Below are positions 1 through 7,895 of a stretch of DNA of 64,000 nt, piece after piece. How positions within the stretch are numbered: position 1 is the stretch's first letter; every line of letters begins with the position of its first letter. Source of the DNA: Shewanella baltica (GTDB lineage Bacteria > Pseudomonadota > Gammaproteobacteria > Enterobacterales > Shewanellaceae). The notes under the pieces are model-generated. The model made no database searches. It was not told where the DNA came from and saw only the letters and a list, made by a program, of their open reading frames with translations. Where the stretch lies: positions 2,728,001-2,792,000 of the forward strand of contig NZ_UGYM01000002.1 of the NCBI RefSeq assembly GCF_900456975.1, written 5' to 3'. The position numbers were made by a program, and so were the translations under genes.

Positions 1-874
1 AGTAAAGGTCATATTCAGATGAATTTATTAAGCCTTTAGCTGAGCTAGCCCTTAATAACTCTTGCGCTTTATCGAGCTCTCTAATTTCAAAGATGACAGG
101 ATCAAGTCTTTGCTGCAGCCGTTGTAATTCTGACTGTTGTTGCTTGGTTGCCGCTTCAGCCTTCATCTGCGCTTCTGTTGTGCCATCAATGGCCGAGCGC
201 ATTTGGTTAAGTTTTACTATTGCGCTATCGTATTGTCCCTTATCTATATTACCTGCAGCGAAAGCCGCTGATAGTTTAGTATTTTGAGATTCTAACTCTG
301 CCAGTTTTGCTGTTACTGGATCTAACTGGCGCAATAGCCCTTGCAGTTCAACTTGTTCTTTTTGCTGAGCAGATTGCAGCCGACCTGATGCGGTATATGC
401 TCTGTCATACTCTTCACGCATTGTTGATAGCTGAGCATTATATTTTGTGAAATCTTCGCCACTGATAACGCCCACTTTTACGCCTTCAGATAACCGCGCT
501 TGCATGTTGTCTAATTCGGCATATTTAGCGATTGCAGGGTCTAGCTGGCTGACGACTCGGTTGATCTGCTTGTATTGATCTGCAAAAGCCGAGTTTGCTT
601 CATACGTGGCATTTTTAGTTTGTTCTAAGCGTTCCGATAAGATCTCGAACTCACGACCATTAAATATTCCCTTGTCATTTAACTCTGCAAGACGGCGCTG
701 CTGAACTTCTAGGCTAGATAGCTGTGATATCAGCGGATCAATCTGTTTCACCATTCTGGCTGTCGCATTTTCAGCCTTTAATGATGCACGCTCAGCTTTA
801 CTCATACCTTCAACAAAGCTGCCCGTTTCGGCAACCATGTTTAGCGTTAGTGTGCCGAGTGACTTATTTGCCAT
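1..874 (-). CDS. Phage tail tape measure protein (N-terminal part, runs off the window)
   Basis: The frame is open from an ATG at 874 to the left edge, about 291 residues, so the C-terminal part is outside the window. The N-terminus (MANKSLGTLTLNMVAETGSF) is typical of lambda-family tape measure proteins, which set tail length and are ejected with the DNA. What follows is almost entirely predicted coiled coil built of a loosely repeated block of about 60 residues containing 'QLDPxxxKxxELD' (at least four copies). It follows directly after the gpG/gpGT chaperone gene, the normal position. Confident family call; exact length unknown. Confidence 0.85.
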   Translation of the reverse strand, partial: MANKSLGTLTLNMVAETGSFVEGMSKAERASLKAENATARMVKQIDPLISQLSSLEVQQRRLAELNDKGIFNGREFEILSERLEQTKNATYEANSAFADQYKQINRVVSQLDPAIAKYAELDNMQARLSEGVKVGVISGEDFTKYNAQLSTMREEYDRAYTASGRLQSAQQKEQVELQGLLRQLDPVTAKLAELESQNTKLSAAFAAGNIDKGQYDSAIVKLNQMRSAIDGTTEAQMKAEAATKQQQSELQRLQQRLDPVIFEIRELDKAQELLRASSAKGLINSSEYDLY

Positions 875-943
875 GGGTATTCCTGCTTGGTTTAAGGACT
901 TTGGTTTTACTGCATTGGGTTGGCCGTCCTTGGCCTTATTGCT

Positions 944-1620
944 TTATTTCTTGATGGCACTGGCTTTTAGCATCAGCAGTACGTCATCAACGGTGGCTTC
1001 TTGCTGCGGTTCGGCATCCAACTGGCTGAACAGCATGAAGTGTTCAAGATCAGCTTTGCCGCCGTGAATGATATTAAGGTGGTGCATTTGCGCGGCAGCA
1101 ATGCGCTCTTGCCGTGCTTGAAGGCTTAAGGGGCCGAACTTTGCTCGGTAGGCGATCCAGTTGATGACTTCTCGATGTGTGAGGTTTTGCTGGGCTTCTT
1201 CGATGGTTCGTCCGCCAACGCCTGCGAGGACGAGCTCGTGCCAGAATTCGTCGTCGGCGGTAAGGCTTTTGGGTCAGGTTTTAACCCGAAACCATTCACT
1301 TCGTTAATTGCACCAATAAGTGCCATACCGAGTGAGTCGCAGATTGGGCCATGGGCGTCATTGCCTAGAATGTCGTCAATCTCAAATAAGGGTTTGCCGT
1401 GTTCATCGGCAACACTGGAAACAATGCGCGAAGTAAGTGAATCAATACCACTGTGGTAGTTGTTAGCTTCTATGTTGGCTGTGACGAATGACTTTTTACG
1501 GATGTATACCGATGCGGTGCAGGTTTCGCCATTTTGGTTGATCCACGAAATTTCGCGGCGTTCCGGCTTTGCGGGAGAATAGGAACCCGACTGTATAAGG
1601 CTAGCAACACTTAATTCCAT
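944..1620 (-). CDS. Tail assembly chaperone gpGT, product of a -1 ribosomal frameshift
   Basis: A second frame, lacking a start codon of its own, overlaps the end of gpG and continues to a stop at 944. It encodes ...LTADDEFWHELVLAGVGG... then a HREVINWIAYRAKFGPL block, which matches the phage tail assembly protein T family. In the minus-strand mRNA a canonical slippery heptamer C CCA AAA lies in the gpG frame at 1273-1267. Slipping -1 there joins LKPDPK to SLTADDEFW and gives a fused protein of about 225 residues. This mirrors lambda G/GT, where the ratio of the two products sets tail assembly. The shift is inferred from sequence; efficiency is unknown. Confidence 0.75.
1126..1620 (-). CDS. 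Tail assembly chaperone, gpG-like (zero-frame product)
   Basis: 164-residue protein in the position of lambda gpG, between the tail tube gene and the tape measure gene. Residues 1 to about 115 look folded; the last 45 are low complexity (S/T/P/K) and are what one expects when a ribosome fails to shift and reads an out-of-frame tail. Gene G products coat the tape measure protein during tail assembly in the cytoplasm. It shares its first part with the longer frameshifted product described separately. Identification is by position and architecture more than by conserved residues. Confidence 0.7.
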   Translation of the reverse strand: MELSVASLIQSGSYSPAKPERREISWINQNGETCTASVYIRKKSFVTANIEANNYHSGIDSLTSRIVSSVADEHGKPLFEIDDILGNDAHGPICDSLGMALIGAINEVNGFGLKPDPKALPPTTNSGTSSSSQALADEPSKKPSKTSHIEKSSTGSPTEQSSAP

Positions 1621-1656
1621 GATTGTTCCTTTAGGATTAAGTTAATACGGTTAACA

Positions 1657-1680
1657 AAAGCCCACTGATTAAGTGGGCTT
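1657..1680 (-). terminator. Hairpin between tail tube and gpG genes
   Basis: Perfect 9-bp stem AAGCCCACT/AGTGGGCTT with a 5-nt loop. On the minus strand it is followed by TTTTG, so it resembles a weak intrinsic terminator or an RNA processing/stability hairpin just downstream of the highly expressed tail tube gene. Confidence 0.6.
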
Positions 1681-1708
1681 AATTCAGGTTAATCAGGCTT
1701 ACCTATGA

Positions 1709-2182
1709 TTAAGGCGTAACAGTCGCTGGCACCAACACAGGATCGCCAGACACCTGAATGCCGATGGTTGACTTAACCACATCGTTTTGTGCAAACCCAA
1801 ATGGGTAGGCCGTCATAAAACCTTCGAAGGTGATCCAAGTACGGGTTGTAGGTAAGGTGAAGTCTTTAGTGGTAACAGTTGGCGGAGTGCCAACAGCATC
1901 ACTGAAGCCAATCGCCCATTTTAGGGTTGTGCCTGCCGTTTTTAATTGATGCAAGCGCAGGTGGCTAGCTAGGCGTGGGTCAACGTTGATGCCAAAGGTG
2001 GCCGCACCAGGTGATTTTAGGCCTGATTCAAATTCACGGGCCATGGCCTCAAGCGGGGTGGTTTCGATGGAATCAACGGCACTGTCAATACCATCAATAC
2101 TAGTCACCGCGATGACGCCTAAAATGGAATCATCTGCCGGATCGATTGCATAGAGCTGTGTGCCCTGCGTTTTCATACTCAT
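1709..2182 (-). CDS. Major tail (tube) protein
   Basis: 157-residue protein beginning MSMKTQGTQLYAIDPADDS, with beta-rich sequence containing 'IETTPLEAMAREFESGLKSP' and a C-terminal 'TWITFEGFMTAYPFGF' segment. This is the phage tail tube family that forms the hollow tube of siphovirus tails. It lies between the tail-completion gene and gpG as expected, and is bracketed by hairpins at 1657-1680 and 2216-2247. That isolation of the transcript may allow its separate high expression. Confidence 0.8.
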   Translation of the reverse strand: MSMKTQGTQLYAIDPADDSILGVIAVTSIDGIDSAVDSIETTPLEAMAREFESGLKSPGAATFGINVDPRLASHLRLHQLKTAGTTLKWAIGFSDAVGTPPTVTTKDFTLPTTRTWITFEGFMTAYPFGFAQNDVVKSTIGIQVSGDPVLVPATVTP

Positions 2183-2215
2183 GTGTGTGCTCCTAACAAT
2201 AGCCTTACGGCAGAT

Positions 2216-2247
2216 ACAAAAAAGCCCCTGCGGTTGCAGAGGCTTTG
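2216..2247 (-). terminator. Intrinsic terminator-like hairpin before the tail tube gene
   Basis: Minus-strand stem AAAGCC(T)CTGC / GCAG(G)GGCTTT with a 4-nt loop, followed by a T-run. It sits between the DUF3168 gene and the tail tube gene. In a late operon read through by Q-type antitermination this could tune expression. Confidence 0.6.
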
Positions 2248-2273
2248 GGTTTTATGAAATGGTGTTTAGTGGG

Positions 2274-2642
2274 CTAGCGTGTGACTATCCAATCGATGTC
2301 AAAGCTGTGACGATAATTGCCTGTTTCTTTGTCGCGACTATCACCGTTGTAATTGGTGGTATGCGCCTCTAATTCAGTGGCGAAGCGAATTGCATCACCC
2401 ACGGCATTAGCCGAATTGCCTGAATCGGCATACACATCCACTTGCAGTGCAAAGGTGTCGGTATCGGGTCGGCCTGAGATATAGTTTTCAGGGCTACCAC
2501 CGATCACCTGCCAAACCGCATAGGGCTTGGCTACGTTTTGCGGCGCTTGGCCAAAGGGATAAAGCCGTGTTGGATTGGTACCGAGTAAGTCAGTTACCGC
2601 CGTGCTTGCTCGGCACACGACAAAAATGGGCGCCATACTCAT
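2274..2642 (-). CDS. Tail completion / tail terminator protein, DUF3168 family
   Basis: 122-residue protein with the family pattern: an N-terminal helix, 'LYPFGQAPQNVAKPYAVWQV', then 'FALQVDVYAD' and a C-terminal beta strand ending in DWIVTR. DUF3168/gp17-like proteins cap or terminate siphovirus tails at the head-proximal end. Its ATG overlaps the stop of the HK97-gp10 gene (ATGA), implying translational coupling. Confidence 0.75.
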   Translation of the reverse strand: MSMAPIFVVCRASTAVTDLLGTNPTRLYPFGQAPQNVAKPYAVWQVIGGSPENYISGRPDTDTFALQVDVYADSGNSANAVGDAIRFATELEAHTTNYNGDSRDKETGNYRHSFDIDWIVTR

Positions 2643-3103
2643 GAAAGTGCCTTATCGAGTTCTTTATCAAATTCAACTGTAAAACGGCCGATCACTTGAT
2701 TGATGTTATTGGCCAGTGCCGGACGCATAAATGGCTGTGCTTGGGCGTGTTCGGTACCGAACTCGACTAAATGCCAGTGTGGGGTATTACCGCGCGCGCC
2801 CTCGTCGGCGTTCGGTGTAGGAATACGGCCCCGATTGGTGGCAATACCCACTCGGTACATGATCACACCTTCGTTTTGAAATAGCCGGCTAGCAAACTGT
2901 AGGGTGACGTTGTCGCGAATGCGCCTGCCTGTTTTGGGATCGTCCACATTGAGCGAATTTTCTTGAGCCGCTTTTTTGACGATGCCAGCGGCTTTACGCA
3001 GCGCGGTACGAGTACCCGTATCAAGCACAGTTTGGCTAACCTTGTTCATTTTGGCTTTAACTTCTTTTAAGCCAATGAGACTGAAATCAAATTTTGCGGC
3101 CAT
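2639..3103 (-). CDS. HK97 gp10-like neck / tail protein
   Basis: 154 residues. Family features are 'SLIGLKEVKAKMNKVSQ' at the start, a basic helical middle, and 'HWHLVEFGTEHAQAQPFMRPAL' near the C-terminus, the signature HLVEFGT...PFMRPA block of HK97-gp10 proteins. These sit at the head-tail junction. The gene follows the small basic protein and is translationally coupled to DUF3168. Confidence 0.85.
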   Translation of the reverse strand: MAAKFDFSLIGLKEVKAKMNKVSQTVLDTGTRTALRKAAGIVKKAAQENSLNVDDPKTGRRIRDNVTLQFASRLFQNEGVIMYRVGIATNRGRIPTPNADEGARGNTPHWHLVEFGTEHAQAQPFMRPALANNINQVIGRFTVEFDKELDKALS

Positions 3104-3105
3104 AG

Positions 3106-3342
3106 TTAGTCTCGCAAATGTACCTTGGGTAAATACTTTACTGTCACCTTGCCGTAGCGAGTTTTACAGATCACTTTTTTTTTATGCTTATGGACCTTAA
3201 GTGGCATAGGATGAAACACCACTTTGCCTTTTTTGGTATCGGCATAAATACAGCCATCTACTTTTTTACCGTTTAAAAACACTTCAACGGGTTTACCAAT
3301 TTCTATGGTATTTTCAATGGTGAACTTATGATTAGTATTCAT
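3106..3342 (-). CDS. Small basic phage protein of unknown function
   Basis: 78 residues from the ATG at 3342, which is preceded by AGGGG. An upstream in-frame ATG at 3366 would overlap the previous gene. The sequence is lysine-rich and beta-type (KPVEVFLNGKKVDGCIYADT...VKYLPKVHL). No family recognised. It lies between the head closure and HK97-gp10 genes, so a structural or assembly role is plausible but not shown. Confidence 0.6.
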   Translation of the reverse strand: MNTNHKFTIENTIEIGKPVEVFLNGKKVDGCIYADTKKGKVVFHPMPLKVHKHKKKVICKTRYGKVTVKYLPKVHLRD

Positions 3343-3343
3343 C

Positions 3344-3706
3344 TTAAAGCCCCTGATTAACGCCATCTTTACAGCGCAAGCGCCACTCTTGACGCCCTGT
3401 TATGTCGGTTTCTACCGATTGGATATCGTAGGTTCTGCCATCCCATAAAATGCGGCATTGGTATAAAAGGCTTAAATCAATGGGGAACCAACGAAAATTA
3501 ATTCTTGCGCTGGTTTCAGCTTGTTTGGCATCTGCCGCAAATAATTCTCGACCAGCGCCGGTTAATACCTCTGCAGCGAGCTTATCGAGAGGTTTTACCC
3601 CTAACATGAGGGTTTGCCATTCAATGAGATCACCACCTGATTGGGGATCCTGAGTTTTTATCGGTTGTTGGATATGAACCCGGTGACGTAAACGATGCGC
3701 TAGCAT
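3344..3706 (-). CDS. Head closure / head-tail adaptor protein (SPP1 gp16-like)
   Basis: Start taken at 3706 (MLAHRLRHRVHIQQP), where TAATG overlaps the stop of the connector gene; an upstream ATG at 3718 is possible. The pattern LRHRVHIQQP...G(D)LIEWQTL..., ...RILWDGRTYDIQSVE..., ...RLRCKDG fits the phage head-tail joining family (PF05521), a beta-barrel that stops DNA leaking from the filled head. Context with connector and HK97-gp10 genes agrees. Confidence 0.8.
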   Translation of the reverse strand: MLAHRLRHRVHIQQPIKTQDPQSGGDLIEWQTLMLGVKPLDKLAAEVLTGAGRELFAADAKQAETSARINFRWFPIDLSLLYQCRILWDGRTYDIQSVETDITGRQEWRLRCKDGVNQGL

Positions 3707-4002
3707 TAGATGCCCCAACCAATTCGATAAGGCGTTAATTTTATTTCTGCTGCTTTGCGCAGTTTTGCCGCATCTTCTGGTGTTGCTTGATAGTTTGCTT
3801 GCAGTAAAATCATTACGCCCATAGTGATACTTGCTGGCAGCTCTGCAGTCGTTTGATCAAGCAGAATAGTAAGGGATTCCCTTCCCATAAATTGACAGGC
3901 TTCATCCTCGGCGGCATTGAGCAATAATTGCAGTTTGGCATCATCCTCATCGTGGATAACGTCAAGAAATTGCTTGGCTTGCTCTAGGGAAATGGTGCTC
4001 AC
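3706..4002 (-). CDS. Head-tail connector protein (HK97 gp6-like)
   Basis: 98 residues, all-helical: LEQAKQFLDVIHDEDDAKLQLLLNAAEDEA is the classic start of the gp6-like DNA-packaging/connector family (PF05135). It forms the ring below the portal. It is coupled by TAATG to the head closure gene. Confidence 0.85.
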   Translation of the reverse strand: MSTISLEQAKQFLDVIHDEDDAKLQLLLNAAEDEACQFMGRESLTILLDQTTAELPASITMGVMILLQANYQATPEDAAKLRKAAEIKLTPYRIGWGI

Positions 4003-4023
4003 TGAGGACTCCTGAATAACTGA

Positions 4024-4275
4024 TTAAGCTTTAGCTTTTTTTGCAGCAGCGGCAGCGGCCTTAGCATCTGCTTCTTCTTTTGCCTTGGCTTCAGCTTCTG
4101 CAGCGGCCTTAGCGTCTACTTCTTCTGTTTTTTCTTCCGGTGCGCGCTCAACTAATTTGTTGTGCTTTAGCTCATTGAAATGATGTTCATCCACTTCAAA
4201 TGGTTTTGATGCGCGGGTTTTTACTTCTTTTTCAAAGTAAAAGGACTTAAGTGCAATGGCGAGAATTTTAGCCAT
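4024..4275 (-). CDS. Small alanine/lysine-rich phage protein next to capsid gene
   Basis: Start taken at 4275 (MAKILAIALKSFYFEKE), preceded by GGAG at good spacing; a longer reading from 4314 would overlap the capsid terminator. 83 residues: a short folded N-terminal part, then an EAEAKAKEEADAKAAAAAAKKAKA tract likely forming a charged helix. Proteins of this shape are common between capsid and connector genes, but no function is known to me. Confidence 0.6.
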   Translation of the reverse strand: MAKILAIALKSFYFEKEVKTRASKPFEVDEHHFNELKHNKLVERAPEEKTEEVDAKAAAEAEAKAKEEADAKAAAAAAKKAKA

Positions 4276-4310
4276 GGTATTGCTCCTATAAATTGATACT
4301 GATAAAAACG

Positions 4311-4338
4311 ACAAAGGCCGAAGATATTCGGCCTTTGT
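4311..4338 (-). terminator. Strong hairpin after the major capsid gene
   Basis: 12-bp perfect stem ACAAAGGCCGAA/TTCGGCCTTTGT with a 4-nt loop, followed on the minus strand by CGTTTTTATC. This is an intrinsic terminator directly downstream of the capsid gene, likely partial or overcome by antitermination because head and tail genes lie beyond it. Confidence 0.75.
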
Positions 4339-4346
4339 GCTTTTAG

Positions 4347-4363
4347 TTATCAGTTAAGTGATT
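4347..4363. repeat. Near-copy of the 17-bp prophage palindrome (one mismatch)
   Basis: TTATCAGTTAAGTGATT differs by one base from the 17-bp sequence found exactly at 15553, 23760 and 31518. It lies between the capsid stop codon and the capsid terminator. Confidence 0.5.
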
Positions 4364-4371
4364 TTACGCTG

Positions 4372-5562
4372 TTAGGCGAAGGTGAAATCGCCAGTGACAA
4401 ATGCTTCAGGGCGATAAACTGCTAGTGCTAAACGTTCTTCAGCACGGATAGTCACCATGTTTAACTCAAAGTCTTTGTCGTTCTCGGTAGAGATTAGGAC
4501 TTCAATATCCATACGGTCATAGATCTGCGCGCCCATTTGGAAGGCACCGACTAAGAACTCGTCTTGCACAATCGCAGAAGTTTCTACAACAGGACGATTC
4601 CACAAGGTTGCGAATGTTTGGCCTTGAGGTCTACCAATTAAGTAATTCCCATTGCTATCTTTAAGCATTTCAATCACAGCCCAGTCGATCGGATTGAGTA
4701 CGATACCGTCGGAGGAGTATTCAGCTAAAGCAGCTTGTAGCATTGCAAGACGAATGCGGTCAATATGCTGCTCCGCAGTGACTGTTGCACCTGCTGGTTT
4801 AACGTAAGCACTGGCTTGCGGGATAATACCGTGCAGGTTAGCGCCAGTATTGTTGCCGTACAGCAGTTGCGTTTCTTCAGCAAGCATTAAGCCGTAACGA
4901 GCACGAGCATCGATGTAGCTAGCTAATTGCTCGGCATCATCCAAGATTTGGCGGCTGGCTTTAAAAAGATGCGGGATGGTACGTACTGCATTATTCACTA
5001 AACCAAAAGTGATATCAGAATACGGTTTTTGAGTATTTTCAGCAGTTGGGGCCGCATTATTGGTAAAGCCAGTTTCCTTCACATATTCAACGCTGTTGCT
5101 ACCAGTTCGACCTGGTGCAATCAAATCGCGAATCGTGAAGGTGCGCTGTGGAGGTGCAACGATACCTGCCATACGATCAGGACGAACTAATGCACCGCCT
5201 GAACCTGTGGCGGAAGTAATCGCTGAACGTGGCATTTGCACACGACGACTACCACGGAAAGAGCTGTTTACCCCTTCCATTTCTTTGTCTTTCGCTACTC
5301 GCTCACCGATCGACATTTCACGTTCTTCTTGCTGACTTTGCGGCCCCTTAAGCAGCTTTTGCTCAGCTTCTTGCAAGCGAGCTTGCATGGAACCCTGCTC
5401 TAACAGCAGCTTATCGACCTTATCGCGGGTTTCGGCATGCATTTCACCAGAAGCCTTGATCTGCTTATTGGTTTCTTCTGCCGCCGATTTAATTTGATCA
5501 CCAATCTTAGTTAGATTGGCACCTAATTCTTCTACTTGTTTTTCAAAATTTGGGTTTGGCAT
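4372..5562 (-). CDS. Major capsid protein, HK97 family
   Basis: 396 residues. Residues 1 to about 105 are a coiled-coil delta/scaffold domain (EQVEELGANLTKIGDQIK... KLLLEQGSMQARLQEAEQ), followed by a linker and the HK97 fold with 'IRDLIAPGRTGSNSVEYVKE' and 'RPVVETSAIVQDEFLVGAF'. Family members lose the delta domain by prohead protease cleavage, and the protease gene is immediately upstream. The downstream hairpin at 4311-4338 isolates the message. Confidence 0.93.
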   Translation of the reverse strand: MPNPNFEKQVEELGANLTKIGDQIKSAAEETNKQIKASGEMHAETRDKVDKLLLEQGSMQARLQEAEQKLLKGPQSQQEEREMSIGERVAKDKEMEGVNSSFRGSRRVQMPRSAITSATGSGGALVRPDRMAGIVAPPQRTFTIRDLIAPGRTGSNSVEYVKETGFTNNAAPTAENTQKPYSDITFGLVNNAVRTIPHLFKASRQILDDAEQLASYIDARARYGLMLAEETQLLYGNNTGANLHGIIPQASAYVKPAGATVTAEQHIDRIRLAMLQAALAEYSSDGIVLNPIDWAVIEMLKDSNGNYLIGRPQGQTFATLWNRPVVETSAIVQDEFLVGAFQMGAQIYDRMDIEVLISTENDKDFELNMVTIRAEERLALAVYRPEAFVTGDFTFA

Positions 5563-5574
5563 AATCGCCTCCAG

Positions 5575-6429
5575 TTATTTAGATAAAATGGTGTTTGATG
5601 CGTTGATTAACGCAGTTAGATCGGGGGCGACAGCGTTTTGCGTATCGGACACATCAGCATTTAGCGTGATGCCGCCAGCAGCGCTCGGCGTACTGGACTT
5701 TAAATCTTGCAATAGTTGACGGCGTTCACTGCGCGGAACGCCTGCTTTTGCCATGGCGGCATCGACTTTTCGTAGTGAGTTCGCGCTGGTGTTGTCGGTT
5801 GATTCGCCAATTTCAGCAGCGGATAAGGTGCCAGCCGCAAAGCCAAGTTCTACGGCCTTTTTGCCGCGGATAAAGGTTTCTTCATCCATCATGGTTGCTA
5901 TGGCTTTTTCACTCTGCCCACTGCCTTCAACATACAAATCGACCATGGCAGCATCGAATTCTTCCATGTCATCCGCAATGTTTCGCAATGCATGGCGGTT
6001 ACCGATGGCAAATACCCAGCAGTTGTGGATCATCAGGAAGGCAGAGCTGGCGACAAAGCGCGCATCATCAGCACCCGCCATGTAAATGACGGATGCAGCA
6101 GAAGCTGCGAGGCCAAGCACTTTGGTGGTCACTTTGCCTTTGTGCTCAAGCAAGCGGTTATAAATAGCGATACCTTCGAACATATCGCCACCGGGAGAAT
6201 TGATGTAGACGGTCACATCTTTATCTGCGCCGATACTGCGTAGCGCAGCATCGATACGCTTCAGTGTGACGCCTTCGCCATACCAGTCCTCGCCAATGAT
6301 GCCGTAAACCGTAATGGTAGATTCAGTGTTTTCAACCGCGGCCTGAATCGCTGGGTTCCACAGCTCTTGCGCACGCGGATAAATATCGCAGCGCACTCCG
6401 CTCTGCGAGAAGCTTTTTGGAAATGGCAT
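5575..6429 (-). CDS. Prohead maturation protease, ClpP-like serine protease
   Basis: 284 residues. ClpP/SppA fold motifs are visible: VYINSPGGDMFEG (SPGG at about 78-81), GLAASAASVI with the probable nucleophile Ser110, and FLMIHN with His135; a following acidic residue completes the triad. Phage ClpP-like enzymes cleave the capsid delta domain and act as scaffold at their C-terminus. It sits between portal and capsid genes, the standard place. Confidence 0.9.
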   Translation of the reverse strand: MPFPKSFSQSGVRCDIYPRAQELWNPAIQAAVENTESTITVYGIIGEDWYGEGVTLKRIDAALRSIGADKDVTVYINSPGGDMFEGIAIYNRLLEHKGKVTTKVLGLAASAASVIYMAGADDARFVASSAFLMIHNCWVFAIGNRHALRNIADDMEEFDAAMVDLYVEGSGQSEKAIATMMDEETFIRGKKAVELGFAAGTLSAAEIGESTDNTSANSLRKVDAAMAKAGVPRSERRQLLQDLKSSTPSAAGGITLNADVSDTQNAVAPDLTALINASNTILSK

Positions 6430-6432
6430 GGT

Positions 6433-7737
6433 TTACCCCTGGTTGTCTTGATTAAGCCAGCTATTTAATGCGGCTTGTACTTTTGCAGATTCAGATTGAG
6501 CACCCAGCTGATCTATGGGGGCTAAGTTGGTTTGAACAGTTAACACATCGGCATTGCCGCCACGGCGCGGTAAGTTTTCTTTAACGCGGCAGTCGTCACG
6601 GGTATAAATGCCGTTTTGAGTCATTTTGCTGTAGAACTCTGCCCGTGATGCGCTATCGCCACGAAGCAGGGCTTCAAGGTTATATTGAGCGTACTGAGTT
6701 TGACGCTGTGCTGGAGTGAGCAAGTTGATGCTAATTGACTGCTCAATGCGGCGGATCCAAGACGATAAGGTTAAGGTGACAAAGCCGATCATCTTTTGCT
6801 CTAACCCTGTGCCCCAATTGCTATCTTTACCACCAAAACCAATTAATGAAGGGTCCACTAAAAACCAGCGGCATATTTCTTCAACGCTGTAGTTTCGCGA
6901 CTCGAGTAACTGGGCATCAATCGGGTTGATGCCAATCAACTCAGGGGTAACACCTTGCTCAAGTACGGGGGATTTACCCGCGTTCATTGCGCCAGTGATA
7001 GTTTTTACATATTCACGAAATTCTGCGCGCTGATCAGGTTTTAATATGCGATCTACCTTGAAGGCGACTGTTTTTGTCATCCCATTTTTAAAGGTATTGG
7101 CGCTAACATCTTCGGCTGACATAGCGCCACCAAACACATTGGCGCCATAGGAAATGGTCGATAAGCCAATCAAACCATCCAGCGAGAATGCGGGAATGTG
7201 CATCATGTTTTGCTTTTCGATTTGGCGCTTTTTACCCTTTCGAGGCGTGTACCAATACACTAGGCTGCCGTTGTCGGCGAGATCGATATCCATGCGGTGT
7301 GGCATAAGGAAATCGAGTGCAATAATGTCGGCACCTGAACGGTGGATCTCAATGAATGCATTACCCTTTAGAAGCAATGAGGCAATGACGGCCTCCCAAA
7401 ACTGCATTGCTGTCATGTCAGCATTTGGCTTAAGACTTAATACATTTGATAGGCTGCTTTGAACCTGTACTCTGCCGCCATCACTTTGGCGCTCGTATAA
7501 CCCCAATGGCAGCATTGCAACTGTTTCAGCAATGCGGCGAACACAGGCCCAAACAGCTGCAAGCTGCATGGCGGTGTTCACATTAACCGTTTTTCCGCTT
7601 TTTGAGGTTGCCATTAATTGCGACCAAAAATCACCGTCTGTGAGTCTTAAGGTTTTACCCATAAAACTATCTAACGATGCAAATGGCTGGCTTGCCGCTT
7701 TCGCAATGACTGAACCTAGTGAGTTGGTTGGTTTCAC
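6433..7737 (-). CDS. Portal protein, HK97 family
   Basis: 434 residues with the family signatures: 'VNVNTAMQLAAVWACVRRIAETVAMLPLGLYER' near the N-terminus, 'HIPAFSLDGLIGLS', and 'SVEEICRWFLVDPSLIGFG'. The dodecameric portal is the DNA gate in the capsid vertex and the docking site for terminase. The gene is 3 bp from the protease gene and overlaps the small membrane protein gene upstream. Confidence 0.92.
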   Translation of the reverse strand: MKPTNSLGSVIAKAASQPFASLDSFMGKTLRLTDGDFWSQLMATSKSGKTVNVNTAMQLAAVWACVRRIAETVAMLPLGLYERQSDGGRVQVQSSLSNVLSLKPNADMTAMQFWEAVIASLLLKGNAFIEIHRSGADIIALDFLMPHRMDIDLADNGSLVYWYTPRKGKKRQIEKQNMMHIPAFSLDGLIGLSTISYGANVFGGAMSAEDVSANTFKNGMTKTVAFKVDRILKPDQRAEFREYVKTITGAMNAGKSPVLEQGVTPELIGINPIDAQLLESRNYSVEEICRWFLVDPSLIGFGGKDSNWGTGLEQKMIGFVTLTLSSWIRRIEQSISINLLTPAQRQTQYAQYNLEALLRGDSASRAEFYSKMTQNGIYTRDDCRVKENLPRRGGNADVLTVQTNLAPIDQLGAQSESAKVQAALNSWLNQDNQG

Positions 7738-7895
7738 GCGGTCATTCCTTTACGTAAAAATGAAGCGCTAGCGAATGCAAACAATGAACCCGCTAGCAAT
7801 GACCAGCCAAGCCCAAAAAGGATGTAAACGCCTGCGACAGCCAGTAATGAACCTATGAGCGCTAGGACAATGAATAGAGCAAGTGGTGTGTTCAT
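7734..7895 (-). CDS. Small membrane protein between terminase and portal
   Basis: 53 residues from the ATG at 7895 (TAATG overlap with the terminase stop). Two hydrophobic segments fill the protein (ALFIVLALIGSLLAVAGVYI and GWSLLAGSLFAFASASF), with a short basic end. Function unknown; small membrane proteins at this position occur in other HK97-like packaging modules. Confidence 0.6.
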   Translation of the reverse strand: MNTPLALFIVLALIGSLLAVAGVYILFGLGWSLLAGSLFAFASASFLRKGMTA

